Positions 21,890-32,280 of a DNA stretch of 64,000 nucleotides are shown in pieces. The DNA is taken from assembly GCA_030267565.1 (NCBI GenBank), contig BRXU01000024.1:661001-725000 (forward strand), given 5' to 3'. Made by a program: the position numbers and the translations under genes. Numbering within the stretch: the first letter of the stretch is position 1; each line of letters begins with the position of its first letter. The notes beneath the pieces are model-generated. The model searched no databases. It saw only the letters and a list, made by a program, of their open reading frames with translations, and was not told the DNA's origin. Source of the stretch: Pleodorina starrii (taxonomy: Eukaryota; Chlorophyta; Chlorophyceae; Chlamydomonadales; Volvocaceae).

Positions 21890-22946
21890 TGCATTCCTAG
21901 GGTTGCAGCTCCCTTAGAACTTTAAATATAATTAGAATAAATTATAATTATAAATAACGCTTAGAACTTATAAAAGTCGCTGAGGAGGGCTTAGAATATT
22001 TCTAATGTTTACCATTATAATGCCCCGAAACCAACGCGTATTTAAAACTGAAGCGACAGACCGAGGTCATTTCCGTCCCTCCAAAATGGCCGATTCCGGT
22101 GCCGGGCCATCAAAAATCACCACTAAGAAGGACACCTACACTTACGGCCCGCGTGAACTTGATGCGGCGGCTTATTGTGAAGCTTTGAAGAGTGCCAAAG
22201 GAAAGAAGAAGACTGTCTGGTGGTCATATTTTACTGTGCATCTACTCGAGGGCGTCGTTAAGCTGAAGTGCACAATCTGCGGCGACGAGCTTAGCGCCAG
22301 GAACCCCGCAGTGACAGCTCCCACTCACCTCAAGAGGCACGAGCGCGCAGCGAACAAGGCGGAATCAGTTATTTCAGAGCAGATTTCAAAGGTGGACGGT
22401 GAAACCACCCCGGCCACCAAGCGGGCTCGCGGTGATGGCTCCCTGGCGTCCATCGGCAACTTCGTCGCGAGCGCCACGCAGACCTTCGTCTTCCTGAAGA
22501 ACCTGGCGCTGTTCTTCTTCACCACCAACACCGCTCTTCACCTGATTGAGAACCCCTATCTCGTCAAGGCGTGCGCTGCTGTCGGCATCAAACTTCCCAG
22601 CCGCTTCAAGCTCGCAACCACCATGCTGGACGAGGCGCACGCTGAGCTCGCTGGGGAGATTGAGAAGGAGTGGAAGGACGGCGGCGACACGCTGGCCGCC
22701 ATTTGCACAGACGGGGGTTTGGCTGGCAGCCCCCCCAAGGAGCTGCCAAACTCCCCAAATTTTTAATGGAAACGTATGCGTAAGTAAGAGAGATTACATA
22801 GCCGAAGTTTCAGCCTCAAAGGACTTCATTTAAACTAAGTTGCCCCCTCCCTTATAATATTACTTCTAAGGTTCTAATTATAAATAATATTATTATTATA
22901 TTATAACGCTTGGCATTATAAGCATTCCTACAACCCTATGCATTCC
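21890..22946 (+). mobile_element. hAT element, 1041 bp, 8-bp TSD
   Basis: The 8-mer TGCATTCC is found at 21890-21897 and 22939-22946. The element 21898-22938 starts TAGGGTTGCAG and ends with CTACAACCCTA, an 11-bp terminal inverted repeat with one mismatch and the usual hAT start. It contains one long frame (22005-22766). An autonomous hAT is two to four times this length, so this is an internal-deletion derivative. Confidence 0.93.
22005..22766 (+). CDS. Truncated hAT transposase with BED zinc finger
   Basis: The frame gives 253 residues from the first ATG; ATGs at residues 6 and 28 are also possible. A BED finger is seen at about 70-115: VWWSYF aromatic start, C89-x2-C92 and H108-x3-H112. 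After a charged, nuclear-signal-like stretch (KRARGD, about 134) comes the N-terminal part of the transposase (ENPYLVKACAAVGIKLPSRF). It ends soon after AAICTDGG, where the first catalytic aspartate region would begin, so the RNase-H fold and the C-terminal dimerisation domain are absent. It may still bind DNA; it cannot transpose alone. Confidence 0.85.
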   Translation: MFTIIMPRNQRVFKTEATDRGHFRPSKMADSGAGPSKITTKKDTYTYGPRELDAAAYCEALKSAKGKKKTVWWSYFTVHLLEGVVKLKCTICGDELSARNPAVTAPTHLKRHERAANKAESVISEQISKVDGETTPATKRARGDGSLASIGNFVASATQTFVFLKNLALFFFTTNTALHLIENPYLVKACAAVGIKLPSRFKLATTMLDEAHAELAGEIEKEWKDGGDTLAAICTDGGLAGSPPKELPNSPNF

Positions 22947-23975
22947 GCATACGGTATGTGAATCACTCACAAGAGCGGAATCCCATCGACAGTCAGCCCC
23001 CCGTTGGCCTCCCGATGGCAGCTCCAGCGTCGCCTGCAATGGGTTGCCCAGCGTCCGCAACGCCCGACAGCCCGTGAGGGCCGGGCGCCTGGCCTCCAAT
23101 CCTGGGCGGGTACCCGGGAACTCGGCAGCAGTGGTTTACCCCAAAGGGGCGTGTTACAACACCACGCTCCCGGAGCCAAGGGTTCCTTACTATCATCCCG
23201 TGGGAGCTAGGCGAGGGAACTTGCCACCCCCCGCGCCTCCTTCGGAAGCTCCCCACCTTCAGCCCCCAGGCCCCCCCCACCTGGGGGGGCCTGGGTGGTG
23301 GTTAGCACGCCCAGGGACCGAAAACCCAGCCGACCAGCAGCAACAACTCTATCCCCGTCCCGCTGCCACAGTGGTAACTGAAGTCCCGACCAACCGGGTG
23401 TGCTTTTCCCATCACCAGCTGTACAGCCCACCCGGCCGATCATGTTGTGAATGGCAGGCTGGAACTGACGGTCGACAGAACCTACCTTCAACTTCTTGGC
23501 AGCAAGCTCTCCGTCAACTCAATTGAGGTTATTGATATCCATGTTGTGCCGGTAAATGGTTGGACGTTAAAGGGCAAGGGGAGGTCTTAAAAAGATTGGC
23601 GCTTGCGCAGTGAAACAGTAAGAGAAATTGCCGGCTTGGTAAATTTCGCCAATCTTATTCATATCGTCAGGCAAAACGTGGTATCCAGTAGCGTAATTGG
23701 CAGGCCTTGTACGGTTCATGCGGGACGTGCGACTCAGATCACCCTCCCTTCCTCTCAGACAAACGTCAGGCTATTCCAAACCGTTGCGTTAGGTATATGT
23801 GCTTCAACTCACTTATGATTTAGCTAGTACGGTCTTGGCGTACTGGACGAGCGACTGACGTTGAGCTGGATCCTACCGGCCCATCTGCGATGAGTATATG
23901 CGAGGTCGACCACTGTGACATAGTCGGGAGCATGTATAGAATTCCTTAGCGAGGGATATGCAAAATTCCCTTCCC

Positions 23976-24126
23976 ATTGGCCGTCCGCGCGTCCGGCAAC
24001 GTCTCGCACGTGGCCCTTCGCGCTGCAAAAATCAAGTACACGCAATGCTTTGCATACATGGTGAAAGAAATTTCAAGAAAGGGGGTGCGGCGGACTCGGC
24101 CAGACCTAAGGAAAATTTACGACCAG
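23976..24126 (+). repeat. Dispersed repeat, copy 1 (second copy 26082-26237)
   Basis: About 150 bp, beginning ATTGGCCGTCC and ending AATTTACGACCAG, occurs here and at 26082-26237 in the same orientation with about 80-90% identity by eye. It contains GGTGCGGCGGACTCGGCC. No coding sense or known family. Confidence 0.7.
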
Positions 24127-24479
24127 ACCCGCAATTAGGCTTGAGTATCAATATAATGACCACAATACGGTAAAGACCTGTATTCCCCACGAAACATTGT
24201 GACTGAACAAAACTCGGATGCTTGTAGCTTGGTGCAAGCTTGAGCGAACCAATGGCTCGCAACAAAAAAATTTCGGGACAGAAAATACTGCGGGCAGCAT
24301 TGAAAAGAATGACATCCTCTTTATAAATGTCGCTGTTGCAATCTAGCCGTGCTGCCGGTAGAGCCAGCGGAAGAAGTCGTTGCGGTCAAAGAAACAAATT
24401 CCGTTATCAAGCTCCTCCAATAGAAATCTGTGGCCTTACAATTGAGAACACGAACTGAGGAAACGTATGCGCGACGCCA

Positions 24480-24575
24480 GTGATAGGATTCTTCAGGACC
24501 GGGTATAGGATTCTTCCGACCGAGGTTAGGATTCTTCCGACCGAGGTTCGGATTCTTCCGACCGGTCATAGGATT
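24480..24575. repeat. Tandem GGATTCTTCCGACCG repeat
   Basis: Four imperfect 18-bp units (TAGGATTCTTCCGACCGA) lie here; two more open the insertion at 17052-17095. Related units occur in the opposite orientation at 26300-26400. Translated, they give RILPTEV repeats, which is probably meaningless. Confidence 0.8.
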
Positions 24576-24751
24576 ACCCTCACCCGAATTCAGAATGATC
24601 GCTACAAGTATCCAATTCTCAATGCCCCGAAACGGATACTCGTTAATACCAAACCGTTACGCGAAATAGTTTTTCCGTTACATGTCGCCGTGACACGGCC
24701 CGTGTATCGGATACCCGAAATCGACCCCCGTGAGTACCCTCTGGTATGCGG

Positions 24752-25775
24752 GTGAATGTTAAGAAAACAGAAATATTAGGCGTACACGCCAACCCGCGCA
24801 TTCGAGAGGTGATGGGATTAGGGCCTCCGTTTGTCATGTCTAGCTGGGAGAACGGTCAGTGGGCCCCTAAGCCTATCGATTGGGTGAGGCGCGCGCGGTA
24901 TCTGGGGATTCACTACGGACCAGATTTGCCTTTCGTGTCATGCACTAACGAGCTTTTTTCGGCAGGGCAACGTGCCGTTTTCTCTTTAATAAATAAGCTG
25001 CGGCGGCAGGGGCTTCTACTTCCCGGGGTAAGGCTAAAATGCTTTAATGCACAGATTCGGCCAATCCTCTCTTACGGGGCTCAAGTTTGGGCTCCAAATC
25101 TTCTTGTTCAGATCCTGGAGGCAGGCGAATCGCGGACTTGTCTGTTTGACAGGGCTGTTGCCGATCGGATGGTAGGGCTACAGCTCTCGTATTTACGTGC
25201 CTTAGCGTGTGTTAAAACTGCTACCACCGCGTTGGTGTTTCGGGAATTTGGCCAACACCCCCTTAAGTTGTTTTGGGCGAGGCTCATCTTTCGTTTTTGG
25301 AATAAGTTGGTGGAGTCGGAGAGTTCTATTTACCATCATGTTTTTAGAGAAGAGCTACGTCTCGCCTTAATGGGAGACGGCCTTCTAGATTCGTGGGGTG
25401 CGAAGGTTCTAAGGGTGCTTCGGGCGCTGGGGTACGACGTGGATAGTGTGACTGGGAGTTTGGATACCGAGAGCAAGGTGGATGCTTTGTCTTCCCATAA
25501 GTTGGATGTTCCTTGGCTGCTTGGTGAGCTTAAGGATAGGCTGGATGCGGGCTGGGCTAATGAACGTCTCACCGTAGATCCTCGCGACTTTGTTTCTGAT
25601 AACCGTCGGCCGGGGGTAAAGATGTGTCGGTATGAGCACTGGATGGGCGACCCCAGCCATCTCAAGACGTACATCCCCTCCAGTCATCATCGGAGTTTGA
25701 TTCGTTTCCGCCTTTGTTGTTGGGAAATTGAGGTTAACCGCCCGAATGGTAGAACGAGAGCGGACCGTGTTTGCC
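24752..25775 (+). pseudogene. LINE ORF2, distal part (3' half of the split frame)
   Basis: The frame continues the RT of 16729-17052: VNVKKTEILGV, RYLGIHYG, FSLINKLRRQG, FNAQIRPILSYGAQVW, REFGQHPLKLFWA, KMCRYEHWMG, HHRSLIRFRLCCWEIEVN. It is about 60% identical by eye to the LINE at 18112-19329. It breaks off at RADRVCP, just before the C-terminal knuckle, where a different dispersed repeat begins. Confidence 0.85.
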
Positions 25776-26721
25776 CTATCAGCAGCTCCCCTCGATGCCC
25801 CACCAACGACCGAACTTGCCGCTCACGGACGGGTAATTCGCTTCCCACAAGTAATGACGCATGAACGTAATCCGCAATGGAACCCCCTTTCCTTATATCG
25901 ACCACCCGCAAGAATGTCAGACAGAGCGCAACACTGATATACGAAGAGAAGTCGTAGCAGTCAATACGGCCCACGGAGGGGCCGGGCGCTTTGCTGAGTT
26001 TAACATTCGAAAAGGATCGCTGTGCGGAATGGCTCGTCTTCTGGGCTTCACGCTGGGGCCCCGCCCAAAAATCTACTTTCTATTGGCCGTCCGGCAACTT
26101 CTCGCACGTGGCCCTTCGCGCTGAAAAATTACATTCACGCAATACTATGCATATATGTTATTAGTTGGTGCAAGAAATTCCAAGAAAGGAGGTGCGGCGG
26201 ACTCGGCCGGACCTACCTAAGGAAAATTTACGACCAGCCAATGGAAGGACCCTCGACCATCCAAACCCCTGATTAATGAAACCGGTAGGCGACGACGTTT
26301 CTCCGGCACCCAGTCGTGGGAATCCTATGGCCGGTCGCGGGAGTCCTAAAGCCGGTCGGGGGAATCCGATAGGCGAAAGCGGGAAGCCACCCGTTGGACG
26401 CCACGAGCTACCCGTTACAAGAAAACAGGAATTATATCTGAGAAATTATGTATTTTCTAAGCCAGTACCAGGTATCCTGTGACACCACACTTCCGGGAAT
26501 CCGACTCCTGGGGACCCTTGGGCCGGTTGAACTTCAACAATTAGTTCTGAGTCTGTTTGAACTTAGTCACTTATCAGACTTTATCCGGTTGAGAGTTTGC
26601 GTTCAATATATGCCTTATGCTGATGAGATAACGGCTTTTGATTGGGCTTAGGGCTTGGCCTGATCGGGCACGCACAAGGCTCGACAAAGACTAGTTAAGA
26701 TTGGAACGGACTGCACTGAGA
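25776..26721. repeat. Mixed small repeats upstream of the GT90 gene
   Basis: Contents in order: 25885-26005, reverse copy of a repeat also at 54081-54172 and 54316-54405; 26045-26070, 5' hairpin end of the HINE family on the minus strand; 26082-26237, second copy of the 23976 repeat; 26290-26400, inverted relatives of the GGATTCTTCCGACCG unit. The last 300 bp before the gene show no clear promoter element. Confidence 0.5.
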
Positions 26722-28776
26722 ATGGCTATGCTCCAGCGCGTGCTATATGTAATAACTCTTGCTAATGTCATTGTGTGGACGGCGATCGCCATTTGGGCAA
26801 CAATAACAAGCCGACAGAACCAGAACTCCTGGCGAGCTGCACCAGCCTGGGACGAATCCAGCCTTCAGATTAAGCCTGCGGGTGACTACTATGAAGTCTT
26901 GCATGACGCTGCATCGCAACGTGCGGGTAGCCAAGTCTCCCTGAAGGGGGAAGCCCGGAAGGGTTCGTGTTGGGAGTTCGCCCGCGACACAACGGAGCCG
27001 TTGTCCGGCCGGTACAAGCCCCGTTCTACGGTTTTACCCCTCGGGGGCACTGTACCACGTGCCTACTGGCGATGGCCAGGAAACATCAGCAAAGAAGCCT
27101 TCGACAATGCAGCTGCGAAGGAGTGGCCCGGCTGCATGCACTGCATGAACGTCGTCCATTACAAAGTCGTCAGCGGCAAGCTGTACGTCCTTGAGAAGGC
27201 TTGGGGAGACTGGCAGCGGAATGTGACCGAGGAAATGCTGCAGGTGCGCATCGCATGCCGTAGTGCCGCGCTAACCCTTCGTACGGCTGTCGGAAAGCGC
27301 GCCCGCGGCTTCCTAAACGCAGGTGGTGTTGTACCTATTTCCAATCCCTGATATGGATTTTCTACTGCACTACGGGGACGGGTGCACCAACGGGCTGCCT
27401 GTCATCAGCTGGAATGTATGCCGTCAGTTCCAGGATGCGGGTTTCACGATGCCGTCGTACACCGTATGGCAGCGCGCCTTGGGACCGACGCAGCTCTCGA
27501 CGTACAGGGCGTGCTTGAATAAGAGGTGAGGCGTACAGGGGTCTGCGATGACGTCATCGGGCATCAGATATCAGACGCCAATGTTCCCCCGTCCCCCGGC
27601 AGGTACCCGGCGGATAAGCGCAAGTCTGTGGTATTCTGGAGAGGCAGCACCACGGACACGGTTCACGGCTCCTTCAACAAGGACAATTACCTGAAGGTGA
27701 GAGCTCGGCCTTTGCACCATTAGGCCCTTGTCGTAAAGCAACGCCTTGGGATGGACGAGCGGCCCTTTGGGGCACGGAGGGCTGCGTAATTAGAGCAATT
27801 TCCATAGGCGGAGTGTCTGCCCCGTGGCGTCTCCATTCGCAGCAGGCTGCACCATTTCTCGTTGTTGCTGTGCGCGCTCTTGCGCTGCCATCCGTCGAAC
27901 CCGAGTTTGCTTGTGCGTGACCTGTGGGAAAAAGGCGCTCTGGATTCGCCAGCATGGACAACTGCCGTTGGTGCGTCAGTGAACAACAACAGCGGGCCAC
28001 CGTGGCGGGGGGCCTTGCTCTTGCGTGCACCCACGTGTGCACCGAGCGTTTTTACGTGTTTCGAGAAATACCCGAATGGCGAATGGCCCCATTGCCGCTG
28101 CTGCTGCTGCTGCTGCGTGCTGCAGGTCTTCCGCATCCTGCTGCACCAGTTTGCACGCAACCACACGGACATCCTGGACGTGCGGATAGCGAACCCGCTG
28201 AACTGCGATGCCTTCGTGAAGGAGCAGATCAACGACACCGGCGCGTTGATTGGCTTTGAGGCTTTCAACCAGCACTGCGCCATCCTGGATGTGGACGGGA
28301 ACGGCTGGAGCGACCGCTTTGGCCAGATGGTGCACTTCAACACGCCCATCCTGAAGCTCGCCAGCAACCACACGGGATTCTTCGAGCACCTCATGGCTCC
28401 CAACGTAGCCATCGACCAGTTCTCAAAAGACCTGAGTGACCTGCCGGAGAAGGCGCGCCAACTCATCGCGGACTGCCAGACTGGCGGCTCGAACTCGAGG
28501 GCTCGCAAGCTGGCGCGCAGTATGCAGGCGATCTCGCAAATGCTGATGGATCACGTGGGTATCGCGGAGGCGTTTGCGTACACGCTTCACACGTACAAAA
28601 ATCTCAGCTCCTGGACGTTCGATTCCTCACTGACCGGGTTCAAGCAAGTGAACAGGGCCTGCTGCTCGGAGGCACGGGTGCCGAAGGCGTTTGCTGATGC
28701 CGTGACGGCGAAGGTGGCAGGCGGCGCGACGGCGTCACCCGCGGTAGGCCGCAGGTCCCTCGCGGCGCAGCGCTAG
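26722..28776 (+). CDS. GT90/CAP10-type glycosyltransferase, type II membrane protein
   Basis: Four exons, 26722-27243, 27323-27525, 27603-27696 and 28126-28776, join in phase with GT-AG introns to 489 residues. The short N-terminus is followed by one membrane segment (residues about 5-28, LYVITLANVIVWTAIAIWATI), giving a Golgi-type topology. The CAP10 region is clear: FPIPDMDFLLHYGDG (180-194) with PVISW, VVFWRGSTT (251-259), and ILDVDGNGWSDRF (326-338) followed by NTPILK and a C-terminal DLSDLPEKA helix. The family includes POGLUT/KDELC protein O-glucosyltransferases and CAP10-type xylosyltransferases; donor and acceptor cannot be told from sequence. The chosen ATG is the first in frame. The last intron carries a short repeat also found upstream of the GT71 gene. 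Confidence 0.9.
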
Positions 28777-29807
28777 CAAGGGGGGGAGCAAGGGTTGTCA
28801 CAGCACATAGATGCCGCTGGGGAGGTGGGCGGCAGGGCCCCGGGTCAACCGGGTACGATGCGTCGCCGGAGAGCGGAGACCGCTCCCGCGAGCCTCGACG
28901 GGCAATGTCGCATTTGCTGGCACGGGGTCTGTCAAATTGATTGGGCTCGGTAGTTTATTTGTCATTAACACCTAAACCCTAGCACTTTCGCGTTGCGCTG
29001 TGCAATTGGTGCGCCGCGTAACAGCTATTAGTGACTGTACTGACGGACGATAGATGTCCACAAAGCTGCCCAGAGAAGTTACGGTTGCCGAGAGACTGCA
29101 GGGGACTGTATGTGAGGGTGCTGTCACTGCTGTTAGGGTCTCCCGCGGGCATGCTGCCGCCGATTTAAAACGCCACATGCCGCAGCCGCCGTTGCGTGCC
29201 GGTCCCCCGGGCGGCTGACTTGTCGAGACGGGCCGTATCGTGCACGTGTCTGGATGAAGATGGTGAGAGGAACGATGTTGTCGCTGCCCTGCGGCCCAGA
29301 AGGCAGGCGGGGGGTGGTGATGAGTGATATGACGGGACATTGGCACAAGCATAATGACGGTGGGCTACAAGCATTAATGACTGTGGACAACGGGGGGCAA
29401 TGCGGCCAACATTGACGGGCAAATGCTGAAGATATGATGAAGACTATCCCGTGGTTAATCAGCGTTGTTTCGTTACATTACCGCATCTAACATCTGATGC
29501 TCCCGCCGGTGCTCCCGCCGGCTGGTGTGCTGTAATTTGTCCGGGATGTGGTCGCCCTGGCGGCGCTCAGTGCGATGTGTGATGTGAGGTTGGGAGCGTC
29601 GTTTTATGGCTGCGGCCCCAAAGCGCCCATGTACTGTATGTTGGGCCCAGAGGCCGCCATGGGTCTGGAGGACCAAGCCGTCTTGATTCCTGGCTGTTTT
29701 TGGGCGGGTCCCTTCCGCACAGCGATCCTTTCCCAACACATATCCTTCCGTACATGCCCGACGACCTATCCTTTTGCCATCACTTATTAAGAGGCCCCGC
29801 CCTGTCG
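28777..29807. other. 3' region of GT90 and spacer, no gene recognised
   Basis: TGTAA occurs at 29531. At 29500-29520 a short direct repeat (GCTCCCGCCGG) is seen. A plus-strand frame at 29548-29790 contains the C-rich motif LGPEAAMGLEDQAVLIPGCF but is not recognised. Confidence 0.35.
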
Positions 29808-30429
29808 CCATAGCGCCTCTAGCGTAGCTAGAGAAGCGGAGGCCTTACCCCGACTGAAATGTCCGTAGTTGTAAAGTCTTTTCTTTGGCTTTTTGGGCGG
29901 GGCCCCAGCGCGAAGCGCCCAGGGGGGCCCCGCCCTGTAGCCGTAGCGCCTCTAGCGTAGCTAGAGAAGCGGAGGCCTTACCCCACTGAAATGTCCGTGT
30001 GTCCGTGGAGTGTAATTTGGATTTCCCGGAATTTCGCTTTTTGTTTCGGCATTTCTGATAGCATATTGCATCCTGTATTTCTGATATGCGTGCCTTCATG
30101 TGTTCATTCAAGTTGAAGTTTAAAATAGTTAACAGCTGATCGCGGCCGAAGTCGCATCAACGCCTCCGCGCGTGGAAATCATTGCAATCACTGTCAAAAG
30201 TTTTATAATGGAATTGTGACATGGCGGCGCGATGTGAATCGTATTGCTATCGTGAAGTAGAATTGCTCGGCTCCGAAACCCCGACGCGTAAAGTGAGTAA
30301 ATTTTTTTGGCGTCGCGGGGTGTGCTGCTCGCATATAGATATATCATAAAAATCATTTACCGGTATGTGCGATATCATAGCGTTAGGCTTGTCAAAGTTA
30401 GTCGCCTTGCGATTTGCGAGGAAAATGCG

Positions 30430-31385
30430 ATCGTGCACTCGCGCTACTTAGGATGCTGCATAGCATAGCGTAGCTCAAAGTTAGTCGCCGCTCGTCGTGG
30501 CTCGTCGCTGCTCGCGTCGTCCCAGCTTGTTATTCGTTGCCGCTCGCCGCCGCTCATCGCCGCGTAGCGTAGCGTCGCGTCGCGTACCATAGTGTAGTGC
30601 AGCGTGCACGATCGTAAATCGCACGTCACATTTCAACGTGCACGATTGAAGTCGCGCACGCGCCTTCCCGCGGAGCATAGTGTAGTGTAGCGTCGTGTCG
30701 CGTCGCGTCGCGTCGCATCGCGTCGCGACATGTCGCGTCGCATCATGTTGCGTCGCGTCGCATCGTGTCGCGTTGCATCGCATCGTGTCACGTCATGTCG
30801 CGTCGCGTGACGTCGCGTCACGTCGCGCCGCGTAGTGCAGCGCAGCATGCAGGATCGCATTGCAATGCTACGCAACGCAACACGACGTCGTGTCGTCGCG
30901 TCATGTAGCCTAGCGTAGCGTAGCATAGCGTTGTGTAGCGGATCGTAATGGAGCGTAGCGGAGCGTAGTGTGGAGCATCACGGAACATAGCATAGCGTCA
31001 CGTCGCGTCATGTAGCCTAGCGTAGCGTAGCGTAGCATAGCGTAGCATAGCGTTGTGTAGCGGATCGTAATGGAGCGTAGTGGAGCGTAGCTTGGAGCAG
31101 CACGGAGCATAGCATAGCATCACGTCGCGTCATGTCATGTAGTGTAGCATCGTCGTGTCGCATCACGTCATGTAGCCTAGCGTAGCGTAGTGTAGCATAG
31201 CGTTGCGTAGCGAATCGTAATGAAGCATAGCGGAGCGTAGCGTGGAGCATAGCGTTGCGTCGCGTCGTGTCACGTCGCATCGTGTCGCGTCACGTCGCGT
31301 CATGTAGCCTAGCGTAGCGTAGCGTTGCGTAACGGATCGTAATGGCCGCGTCGCATCGTGTTGCGTCGCGTCGCGTCGCGCCGCA
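30430..31385. repeat. TAGCG-type pentamer array 1
   Basis: Imperfect tandem pentamers (TAGCG, TAGCA, TCGCG, TTGCG) with no stop codon in any minus-strand frame, so long frames of RYATL/RDATR type appear there. It is preceded by a conserved 35-bp motif that includes GCGAGGAAAATGCGATCG and GCGCTACTTAG, seen before every array in the window. Confidence 0.9.
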
Positions 31386-31810
31386 TCCGCAAAGGGCGCT
31401 ACGGCAGCCCGCGGCCCACAGGGCGCGCGCTTGTAGGATTGCCCATGTCCGTGCGTGCGTGGGACGTGGGAAGTAATTGGACAAGTGTAGACTTTCGGCC
31501 AACAGAAAGGCTGCAGAAGTAAAAGATTACATTCTTTATTGCACGGTAAATTTATTATTAAGCCGCCCTTAGTGGACGTGAAAACCGAGTCTGACGTCAT
31601 ATTTAGCTTAATTAGCTCCGAAGCTGCCGGGGCTGCGACTAGGGCTTTTAGAGCCTCTAAATAGAGGAGAATGCGAATGTTACAAGAACCACGACAGCGG
31701 CATATAGCCATTTCTAGAAAAAAACTTTGCCGGCCAAGGCCAAGGATTGGACCGCCGAGTATTTGGCGTCCGCAGGCATACATTTGCTGCCCGCAATACA
31801 TAGGGGCCCC

Positions 31811-32280
31811 TTCCACGTGGTTATGACACTCCTCAAGTAAAGTCGCACCACCGGAGTTAAGAGCAGCACCGCGGCCTTGTGTCGAAAGACCAGTGTCGCT
31901 TGAGGGGAAAAGGGCTCCCAAACTCCCGCGGTACACTGGCTAACCTCACCTTCTGCAAACAAAACACGTACATATCAAAATTTGTATCGGCTGAAAATCA
32001 CCTGCGGCTGAGGCACAGCTTCGCTCGCACATGTTGCGGGCCGCGTTCCACGTGGTTATGACACTCCTGAAGTAAAGTCGCACCACCGGAGTTAAGAGCA
32101 GCACCGCGGCCTTGTGTCGAAAGACCAGTGTCGCTTGAGGGGAAAAGGGCTCCCAAACTCCCGCGGTACACTGGCTAACCTCACCTTCTGCAAACAAAAC
32201 ACGTACATATCAAAAGTTGTATCGGCTGAAAATCACCTGCGGCTGAGGCACAGCTTCGCTCGCACATGTTGCCGGCCGCG
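31811..32280. repeat. 235-bp tandem duplication
   Basis: 31811-32045 and 32046-32280 are almost identical (TTCCACGTGGTTATGACACT... to ...CACATGTTGC). Each unit encodes on the minus strand the same 70-codon frame (FAEGEVSQCTAGVWEPF). The diverged single-copy version is at about 53740-53990. Confidence 0.9.

Larger units (their letters stand above)
21450..23500 (-). pseudogene. Second LINE family remnant, interrupted by hAT
   Basis: On the minus strand the left part reads AVPGAAGTTGHCRVAQAVLE and then REQLWMVSAPLGVEQCVWNVVVLAVINAM, which resembles the C-terminal zinc-binding region of L1-type elements in volvocine algae. The right part (about 23350-22985) shares GAEGGELPKEARG and PGAWC with the remnant at 44460-44060. 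Many stops and shifts are present. The hAT element at 21898-22938 lies inside it. The family call is from pattern memory only. Confidence 0.45.
17044..24751. mobile_element. 7.7-kb insertion splitting a LINE, 9-bp duplication
   Basis: GGTATGCGG stands at 17044-17052 and again at 24743-24751. On the left it ends the frame TFGMR, on the right it starts GMRVNVKKTE, so removing 17053-24742 plus one 9-mer restores a continuous LINE frame. A 9-bp duplication fits Mutator-like transposition, but no terminal inverted repeat was found. Short GGATTCTTCCGACCG repeats occur right at the left end (two copies) and within 270 bp of the right end (four copies). The stretch holds nested elements listed separately. 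Confidence 0.6.

Noticed and set aside
30633..31936. Long frames of RYATL/RDATR type (also 34933-35978, 55764-56339, 58667-59450)
   Set aside because: They arise from pentamer arrays that lack stops on one strand; composition is fully explained by the repeat.
31163..31936. 257-codon minus frame over pentamer array and repeat block
   Set aside because: Half of it is pentamer array and the rest is the repeat shared with 53490-54000, where the frame is broken.
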